Positions 49,543 to 59,047 of a stretch of 59,047 nucleotides of DNA are shown piece after piece; positions within the stretch are counted from its first letter, which is position 1, and each line of letters begins with the position of its first letter. The stretch is from JBBIWA01 sp037439425 (GTDB lineage Bacteria > Acidobacteriota > Blastocatellia > RBC074): NCBI GenBank assembly GCA_037439425.1, contig JBBIWA010000027.1, forward strand, positions 1 to 59,047. Reading direction: 5' to 3'. The notes beneath the pieces are model-generated. The model ran no database searches. It saw nothing but the letters and a program-made list of their open reading frames with translations, and was not told the DNA's origin. A program made the translations under genes and the position numbers.

Positions 49543-51858
49543 TTGGTCAGAGGGCTAAGAGATCGCTCCAATGTGAACCGGTCGCTCCTCAAAGAAATCC
49601 AATCCTGGTGCGCGACGCTCGCCTCGAACCTGGCCTGGCACAATCCCGAACTCACCGACACGCAACTCAACGTTGCTCTCCAGCTCATCCTGGAACGGAT
49701 GATTTTCCTGCGCCTGTGCGAAGAGCGCGGCATAGAAGCTGATGGATGGCTCCGGTCTTTGCGGACCGGCACGCGGGTTTACTCTCGCCTGTGCGAAATC
49801 TTCCGGCAGGCCGATCAGCGATATCCCTCGGGCTTGTTTTATTGCGAGCCGGAAGCAGAGCAGAGGGCAAAGGGCACACGGCACTATGCTCTATGCCCTT
49901 GGCTCTTTGGACTACGGCCCATGCCCGATGTGCTAACGCTCAGACTCACGATTGATGATCAGCCGCTCAAAAGGATCCTCGAAGGTCTATACTCCCCGGA
50001 GATCTCAGACCAATTTGCCGCCTCAGCCTCGAAGGTTCTCGGCCAGGTCTATGAACTATTTCTGGGCAGGGTGGTTCGGCTCACGCCAGATCATGGCGCA
50101 ATAGTGGAGGAAAAGCCCGAAGTGAAGAAGTCGGGCGGAGTCTACTACACCCCGGCCTACATTGTGGACTACATCATCCAGCAGACAGTCGGGAAGCTGC
50201 TCGAAGACAAAACACCGAGACAGGTGGCGAAACTGAAGATAGTTGACCAGAGCTGCGGCTCAGGTTCCTTCCTGCTTGGCGCTTATCAATATCTGCTTGA
50301 TTGGCACCTGGCTTACTACGTGACAGACGGACCGGAGAAACATGCCGAAGAGTTGTATCGAGGCGGAGGGGGTGATTTTAGGCTGACTGCATCTGAGCGC
50401 CGGCGCATCCTGCTCAACAATATCTATGGCGTAGACATTGATCCGCAGGCGGTTGAGATCACCAAACTTTCGCTCTTATTGAAGGTGCTGGAGGGCGAAC
50501 AACAACATAGCTTGGCCATCCCGCCCCGCTTCTCTCCTGAACGCATTCTGTCCGACTTGAGCCGCAACATCAAATGCGGTAATTCGCTGCTCGGCTCTGA
50601 TTTCACCTGTGAGCAACAACCGGATTGGCCAGCTTGGAATGATGAAGAGCCCCTGTTTCAGTCAGGCGCCTTCGATTGGGATCGGGAATTCCCCGATGTG
50701 GTGAAAGCAGGTGGATTTGATGCCGTGATCGGCAATCCGCCTTACGGCGCTCGGCTGCCGCGCCAGCTCAGAAGGTATCTGGCGCGAAAGTTTCGGGCGG
50801 GCACCACAGAGACCGCTGCGCTGATGATGTTACAAGCCCGGAAGCTGAGCAGGCCCGGTGGATGGAACGGGCTTGTGGTGCCCAAGTCCTTCACCTATTT
50901 ATCAAACTGGCAGCAGCTGCGCGAGGAGTTGCTCGATGAACTGGTGGAGCTAGTAGACCTCGGCAAGGTGTGGAAGAAAGTCAAACTTGAGCAGGTGATC
51001 TATCTGCTCCGTCGCGGAGAGGCTGTTCCAAGCTATCGTTCGCGACGCCGCAAGGGCGAGGAAATGATCCATCTGGCTGAGATTGCCAAGCGGGATTGCC
51101 GGCAATTTGGATTTTACCTGAATGCAGTCACAGCGGATGAGTTAGCACTTGGCCGGCGGATAGCACGGAGCAGTAGCTTTCTCTCCAGCTTCACCCGCAA
51201 CACTCGCGGCGGGATGTTTCAGGCTATGGTCGGCAAGCGAGGCGAGAAGCGAGCCATCGGCGGCAAACAGTTGCAACGATACTTGATCGCAGGCGAGAAA
51301 GGATGGGTCGCCGCTGGGACCGATTTGCCATCTCAGGCGTTCCCTCAACCGGGCAGCATTCTGGTGCAGAATATCGTGGCCCATCTCACCAGACCAGTTG
51401 ACCATATCAAAATTATTGGGACTGTAGTGAGCGAAGAAGAGGCTGAGCAAATAGTCATTCTCGATACAGTCAATCAACTAACTAATCATTCTCAGCTCTC
51501 CAGCCATTATCTTCTGGGGCTGCTACTTTCTCGCTTGATCAACTGGTACGTCTACCGCTTTATTTTTGCCAGGGCGGTGCGGACGATGCATTTCGATAGC
51601 CCGGTCTCAAATCGGATTCCGATTCGCACCATCAACTTCTCTGATCCGGCCGATCAGACCCGCTATCATCGAATGGTGGAACTGGTAGAGATGATGCTTC
51701 GGCTTCACAAGCAATTGGCCTGCGGCGGAGACCGGCGCGACCAGCTCAGGCTCCGGCAGCAAATTGAGACGAGAGAACAACAACTCAATCACCTGGCGTA
51801 CGAATTGTTCGAGTTGACGGAAGCAGAAATCAATCTGGTCGAAGCAGCAACTCCGTAG
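49543..51858 (+). CDS. Eco57I/TaqI-type adenine-specific DNA methyltransferase
   Basis: 771 residues from TTG 49543. The N-terminal region (LKEIQSWCATLASNLAWHNPELT, LILERMIFLRLCEERGIE) is the helical connector seen in long type IIG-like proteins. Methyltransferase motifs follow: GGVYYTPAYIVDYIIQQTVG (motif X), IVDQSCGSGSFLLGAYQYLLDWH (motif I), and NPPY in DAVIGNPPYGARLPR (motif IV). The C-terminal part is a TaqI-type target-recognition region. In longer homologues about 150-200 residues with a nuclease-like domain precede the connector; here the frame is closed by TGA at 49468. A stand-alone or truncated methylase is likely. Confidence 0.85.
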   Translation: MVRGLRDRSNVNRSLLKEIQSWCATLASNLAWHNPELTDTQLNVALQLILERMIFLRLCEERGIEADGWLRSLRTGTRVYSRLCEIFRQADQRYPSGLFYCEPEAEQRAKGTRHYALCPWLFGLRPMPDVLTLRLTIDDQPLKRILEGLYSPEISDQFAASASKVLGQVYELFLGRVVRLTPDHGAIVEEKPEVKKSGGVYYTPAYIVDYIIQQTVGKLLEDKTPRQVAKLKIVDQSCGSGSFLLGAYQYLLDWHLAYYVTDGPEKHAEELYRGGGGDFRLTASERRRILLNNIYGVDIDPQAVEITKLSLLLKVLEGEQQHSLAIPPRFSPERILSDLSRNIKCGNSLLGSDFTCEQQPDWPAWNDEEPLFQSGAFDWDREFPDVVKAGGFDAVIGNPPYGARLPRQLRRYLARKFRAGTTETAALMMLQARKLSRPGGWNGLVVPKSFTYLSNWQQLREELLDELVELVDLGKVWKKVKLEQVIYLLRRGEAVPSYRSRRRKGEEMIHLAEIAKRDCRQFGFYLNAVTADELALGRRIARSSSFLSSFTRNTRGGMFQAMVGKRGEKRAIGGKQLQRYLIAGEKGWVAAGTDLPSQAFPQPGSILVQNIVAHLTRPVDHIKIIGTVVSEEEAEQIVILDTVNQLTNHSQLSSHYLLGLLLSRLINWYVYRFIFARAVRTMHFDSPVSNRIPIRTINFSDPADQTRYHRMVELVEMMLRLHKQLACGGDRRDQLRLRQQIETREQQLNHLAYELFELTEAEINLVEAATP

Positions 51859-51928
51859 CGCTGGCTGTTACAGCTCCCCTCGCAGCTACCGCGGCTTGCT
51901 GGCCGTGCAAGTGAACGCTCTCGATACA

Positions 51929-51951
51929 GTACAGGGAGCAGTAGCGACCTG
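51929..51951. repeat. REP-like element, copy 1
   Basis: GTACAGGGAGCAGTAGCGAC at 51929 and its next three bases form a 23-bp unit. It matches TACCGGGAGCAGTAGCGAC at 55989 and, inverted, 56071-56093. It lies 42 bp beyond the cytochrome stop (51993, minus strand). Confidence 0.6.
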
Positions 51952-51992
51952 TTAACTTCTCAGGTGCACACTCTGAGAAGGAGCAAGCTCGC

Positions 51993-55955
<3,963 letters not shown>

Positions 55956-55988
55956 CGTTGTTCTTTCGCCTGAAGGCCTGCGGTACGC

Positions 55989-56093
55989 TACCGGGAGCAG
56001 TAGCGACCTGGTGGATTGGTTTCTAGGAGCGCTACGCTGTAGTGCACCGCTCCAAGCTACTGCAAGCAGCCGGTCGCTACCGCTTCCTGTACC
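55989..56093. repeat. REP-like inverted pair between barrel and cytochrome genes
   Basis: TACCGGGAGCAGTAGCGAC at 55989 and the following acctg-type end run to 56010. CGGTCGCTACCGCTTCCTGT at 56071-56090 plus ACC is its inverted relative, with two differences over 21 bases from the 51929 copy. The 146-bp spacer 55956-56101 is nearly all this element. Confidence 0.6.
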
Positions 56094-56101
56094 GATCAGG
56101 T

Positions 56102-58048
56102 CTAGTAAGTGAACTTCAAAGTCAAAAATGCCGACCACAGCGGTGGCCGGCCCGCACCGCATCCCTGCGGTGTGCCGTTGCAATTCGAGCTGTAGATGTC
56201 GGTAAACCCTCGGCCTGGCAAAAGGCCATTAGCACCGCCGACCAGAATAATGTTTTCGCTCAGCAGCGGGCGGTAGATAAAACCAACTCCAAGGTCGTGC
56301 CCGATCTCGTGGCGGATCTTCGGCTGAAATAGCACCAGCTCCAATGGCTCGGTGCGATTGAAGCGCAGATAGTTGTAGTTGAGAAACCCGCGTAGCTTCG
56401 GTGTCAAGTCTGCGTCCAATCCCAGGTTGTAAAGCGTCAGCCCTGGATTGACAAAATTCGCCTGGCCCTCGATTTTGCTGCTGCGCAAACTTGGCAGCAG
56501 GCTGCGCCCTTCAACCAGGGCCACACCGGTTTGCGTCAAGCGAACAACTTGCGAGTTCCAGAAGCTGAACTTGCCGCCAGCGAAATTCGGCGCGTCAAAA
56601 ATCGCATCGAAACCGCGCGCCGTCCTATCCTCCGGTTTGGCATCTCCTGAGGAGTAAAAGACCGAGCCACGGAAGCGCAGCCAGTCACGATCAACTGAAA
56701 ATTCTGCCGCCGCCATCTGGGCGTTAATGCGCGTTGCACGCCCGGCAATCGGGTTGCGCGTGTCGCGCCCCAAGACCTGATAGAAAGCGTGCGTGAGGTT
56801 AAGCCGCCCGATATGGCCGTCGCCTGCCCAGCCCAGATAACCTGCGCGAATGTGGTGTGGCCGCACGTCACCAACCTTGGCCGGTCGCACCAGAAAACCA
56901 TTAACATCGAAGTGGCGGCTCGGCTGATCGCTGTTGTAATGCAGGCTGAACTGCATCGTGTAGCCTTTGACGAATGTGTCCTGGCGGTAGAGATTAGCGA
57001 TGTAGACCTTCTGATTGCGAAATCCGATCTTCCGGAAGTTGATCTCATTCAGTTCGCTATTGGTGTCCTTCTCCAGCATGTTGAAGTAGACCACGTTGTA
57101 CTGCCAGCGATTGGAGCCGAAGTTGCCGAAGAGGCGGGTGCCGAGGTTCGTGTCGTTGAAGATGAAGCCGCGAAAGTCACTGATGAAGGGCTGAATGCCC
57201 ACGCGCATCGAAGTGAAGTCAAAGTAAGGCGAACGTCCGCGCTCACTGCCACGGCCGCGCAGGAAGGGCAATAGCTTCGGCGTATCGCCCAGCCGCACCT
57301 CGAAGAACATATCCTGCAACGAGACGAAACCGTCTGTGCGAGTGTTGCCTCGACGGACATCAATGTTGACGATCCCGTTTTCGCGCGTACGCAGGTAGTT
57401 GATGTTCGCCACTACCGAAACATTCAACCGCCAGTCTACCGGCTTGTATGAAGTGTTACCGTGGAAGAGATCGAAGTTGAAGATGAAGTTCTGATTGAAA
57501 AATTCCTGCCGGCCGCGCCCGAAGAATTCAGAGCTCCCCGGTCGCTGGCTGCTGATGTTTTGCGGCACGGGTAGACGGCGCAAAACGACGGTGCTTTCGC
57601 TGGTGATTGTCAGATTGAAAAAAGTATTTTGCCCGATGATCGGATAATCGCCTTTGAGCACGTTCTGGCGATATGGATTGAGGATGTGGCCGCGTTTGTA
57701 ACGCAGGTCTGCGGGGAAGCCAATACGCCAGCGATCCTTGATGACGCGGAAATCCGCGTTATCTTCTGTCGGGCTGCCCCCCTTGATAGATGATGGGCCG
57801 GCCGCACCCAGTGGACGCTCATCAGGAATTGGGGGCGGTGCTTCTTTCTGAGAGGCCGCTTGAGCTGATTTCTGCGTCTGACCCTGAGCAGTGGATGGTT
57901 GCTCTCTGGTCGCCTCAGTTGTCGCTTCGTCTTGAGCTTTCGCTCCACTCGTACTGAGAGAGATGAAGATCAGGAAAACAAAGAGCCTCGATACTCGCAA
58001 TGGTGATCCTCCCGGCTCGGTGTGCATAATACTCAGGGCTGCGCCCAT
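56102..58048 (-). CDS. Outer-membrane beta-barrel protein (porin-like)
   Basis: 648 residues. A signal peptide (LFVFLIFISLSTSGAKA, probable cut before QDE) is followed by a Gln/Pro/Ala linker (~45-95) and about 500 residues of alternating aromatic and polar strands typical of barrels: RWRIGFPADLRYKRG, YNVVYFNMLEKDTN, YTMQFSLHYNSDQPSRHF, LRGFLNYNYLRFNRTEPLE. It ends in FLTLKFTY, the aromatic C-terminal signature used for outer-membrane insertion. No haem motif is present. It precedes the multihaem cytochrome on the same strand and probably shares its operon. M8 (58027) is an alternative start. Confidence 0.82.
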   Translation of the reverse strand: MGAALSIMHTEPGGSPLRVSRLFVFLIFISLSTSGAKAQDEATTEATREQPSTAQGQTQKSAQAASQKEAPPPIPDERPLGAAGPSSIKGGSPTEDNADFRVIKDRWRIGFPADLRYKRGHILNPYRQNVLKGDYPIIGQNTFFNLTITSESTVVLRRLPVPQNISSQRPGSSEFFGRGRQEFFNQNFIFNFDLFHGNTSYKPVDWRLNVSVVANINYLRTRENGIVNIDVRRGNTRTDGFVSLQDMFFEVRLGDTPKLLPFLRGRGSERGRSPYFDFTSMRVGIQPFISDFRGFIFNDTNLGTRLFGNFGSNRWQYNVVYFNMLEKDTNSELNEINFRKIGFRNQKVYIANLYRQDTFVKGYTMQFSLHYNSDQPSRHFDVNGFLVRPAKVGDVRPHHIRAGYLGWAGDGHIGRLNLTHAFYQVLGRDTRNPIAGRATRINAQMAAAEFSVDRDWLRFRGSVFYSSGDAKPEDRTARGFDAIFDAPNFAGGKFSFWNSQVVRLTQTGVALVEGRSLLPSLRSSKIEGQANFVNPGLTLYNLGLDADLTPKLRGFLNYNYLRFNRTEPLELVLFQPKIRHEIGHDLGVGFIYRPLLSENIILVGGANGLLPGRGFTDIYSSNCNGTPQGCGAGRPPLWSAFLTLKFTY

Positions 58049-58229
58049 AATGGCGTCTTAAAAGGCCTGATACTGTCAGCTAAAAGAACGGGGATGAAGT
58101 TAGGAACCACTGACTCACCTAGCTGTTACCAGCCATAGCGGTGATTGTTCAGTTAGTCTGAAACCTAGAGGTTGCTGCCTCCATAGGAGTGGGGCTAGTA
58201 GTTTATGCTTCGCTTACCAAACCCGGCAT

Positions 58230-58263
58230 AAAGCCCCGAATTTAACTCCGGAGATAGGGCTTT
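58230..58263. repeat. Hairpin flanked by 10-bp direct repeats
   Basis: AAAGCCC (58230-58236) pairs with GGGCTTT (58257-58263). The direct repeat AGTTTATGCT lies at 58200-58209 and 58265-58274. It lies 119 bp downstream of the tnpB stop on that gene's strand, where the right end of an IS200/IS605 element would be expected. Confidence 0.45.
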
Positions 58264-58381
58264 GAGTTTATGCTAAGCAAGTCACTACTTGCTGTGGTGG
58301 CTAGATAACATATCCATATCCTTTTAGTCAACCTTCTAAGATTAGATTTCAAGCTGAGCTTCTGCAAATTTGAAAATCGGC

Positions 58382-58555
58382 CTAACTACTCTCAGGGGCG
58401 CAGTGCCGAGCTCCGGTGAGAAAGCGACTCAGAATGTTTCGGGCTGCATTAATATCAGTATCGTCCCTGTAGCCACGCTCCCAGCACCGAAACGCCTCTC
58501 TCGTTAGCCGAGGCTCCTGCTCGGTGTGACCACATCGTGAGCCCTGCCTACCAAA
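58382..58555 (-). pseudogene. TnpB (IS200/IS605 OrfB) zinc-finger remnant
   Basis: Read on the minus strand the frame gives SRCGHTEQEPRLTREAFRC, then WERGYRDDTDINAARNIL and a short tail ending at TAG 58382. This is the C-terminal zinc-finger and DxNAAxNIL block of RNA-guided TnpB nucleases. A stop lies just upstream at 58556-58558. Two of the four zinc cysteines are missing (GSRCG for CSRCG, CWERG for CxxCG). It is a decayed transposon-associated gene. Confidence 0.75.
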
Positions 58556-58739
58556 TCAGAGCGCCCAAGATGGGGGAAGGAGTGTTCATTGCTCCTTCTC
58601 CGTGGCGAGAGAGCTAGGAAAAGAGTTCTTTCCCCGCTCAACCAGGGGGGAAGAGAGAGCCGCACCAGCTACTCTCCTCAGCTCATAGTCTCTCAATGTT
58701 GTGAGGTTCGATCTAGTAGTGATATGCTCGCGCCGCGAA

Positions 58740-58960
58740 TGCAGGAGAGAGTCTAAAACCTGTCAGTATTCAGTCACATCCCACAGCTCGCGAATGCGGG
58801 CCGGAGATCCCACAAGGGCGAGCGGCGAGCGGGTTGCACCTCACGGCCTGCGAATGCGGGCGCTAGCCTAAAGCCCAGCTTGGAGCGCGCAGCGCGTAAC
58901 CCTGGGAGAGGATGGACAAATGATCCCCAGCCCGTGAAACGGGCGACAGCCATTACTCAC
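58740..58960. repeat. Dispersed-repeat-like block with GCGAATGC words and small hairpins
   Basis: GCGAATGC occurs three times with G/C-rich flanks (GCCGCGAATGCAGG, GCTCGCGAATGCGGG, CCTGCGAATGCGGGC). Then come GGAGCGCGCAGCGCG, AACCCTGGGAGAGGATGG and the hairpin GCCCGT-gaa-ACGGGC (58930-58944) followed by GACAGCC. This layout resembles intergenic repeat families seen in Acidobacteriota and Planctomycetes. It has no coding potential that I can support. Confidence 0.5.
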
Positions 58961-58973
58961 CGTTACACTCATA

Positions 58974-59009
58974 CAGCCGTTGTCGGTAATCGTCCGTAAT
59001 CAACGGCTG
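58974..59009. repeat. 9-bp inverted repeat at the right edge
   Basis: CAGCCGTTG (58974-58982) is perfectly complementary to CAACGGCTG (59001-59009). The loop contains a short repeat, CGGTAAT and CCGTAAT. CGTGGTTTTGTT follows. It may be a terminator of a rightward transcript or part of a repeat; the window ends too soon to tell. Confidence 0.4.
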
Positions 59010-59047
59010 CGTGGTTTTGTTGAGAGGATCAGATAGGAGAGGAGCTT

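Larger units (their letters stand above)
58049..59047. other. 999-bp region without an intact gene
   Basis: I see no supported coding sequence. It holds a TnpB remnant (58382-58555), hairpins (58230-58263, 58576-58598), dispersed-repeat sequence (58740-58960) and a 9-bp inverted repeat near the right edge. No convincing promoter for the barrel gene is visible; the ATG at 58048 has only a weak site upstream. Confidence 0.6.

Noticed and set aside
55956..56183. 76-residue upstream extension of the cytochrome frame
   Set aside because: It runs through a REP-like repeat and the end of the barrel gene. The signal peptide begins only at ATG 55955.

Overview
The window looks like a chromosomal segment of a diderm bacterium of moderate-to-high GC. 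The gene content suggests Acidobacteriota, perhaps Blastocatellia: a DUF3500 protein, secreted M28 peptidase and serine hydrolase genes, multihaem cytochromes with LVIVD propellers, DUF433/DUF5615 modules, and GatCA rather than glutaminyl-tRNA synthetase. This placement is an inference from gene content, not a phylogeny.

1-17019 (+) is a complete S10-spc-alpha ribosomal superoperon. Its order is tuf(end)-rpsJ-rplCDWB-rpsS-rplV-rpsC-rplP-rpmC-rpsQ-rplNXE-rpsN-rpsH-rplFR-rpsE-rpmD-rplO-secY-adk-map-infA-rpmJ-rpsMKD-rpoA-rplQ. Spacers are unusually long, often 40-120 bp, and several hold hairpins or recurring short words. A good sigma70-type promoter sits before infA. 17020-19360 (+) holds a possible structured RNA with a terminator-like hairpin, then accB-accC for fatty acid synthesis.

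19426-26434 (-) is a co-directional run read from the right: UshA-like/tetrahaem cytochrome, dciA-like, gatC, gatA, egtD and an APC amino-acid permease. 26512-32657 holds maf, ribA, a large GT-C-like membrane protein carrying an in-frame G/A-C/T-rich inverted repeat, and a secreted multidomain serine hydrolase. 32802-37005 (+) holds priA followed by a toxin-antitoxin graveyard: an intact DUF433, a truncated DUF5615 fused to a decayed copy of the priA 3' end, a second priA-end copy, an intact DUF433-DUF5615 pair, and a DUF433 tail remnant.

37071-39378 (-) pairs a YbdK/GCS2 carboxylate-amine ligase with an ATP-grasp enzyme, a plausible small-molecule or peptide ligation module. A LolA-like secreted protein follows. 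40403-44211 (-) is a translation-linked run, rpmE-DUF1385-prfA-prmC. 44780-48353 encodes exported proteins (M28 peptidase, signal-anchored RidA, DUF3500). 48354-51858 holds a probable TonB-like scrap, two small hypotheticals and an Eco57I/TaqI-type adenine methyltransferase that appears to lack the N-terminal nuclease part of its longer relatives.

51993-58048 (-) is the most interesting locus. An outer-membrane beta-barrel gene lies upstream of a 1320-residue cytochrome with nine CxxCH motifs, one CX4CH motif, a C-terminal LVIVD-type propeller and a terminal hydrophobic anchor. This looks like a candidate porin-cytochrome electron conduit. Related REP-like elements lie between and behind the two genes. 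The last 1 kb has no intact gene. It carries a TnpB (IS200/IS605 OrfB) zinc-finger remnant, hairpins and dispersed repeats.
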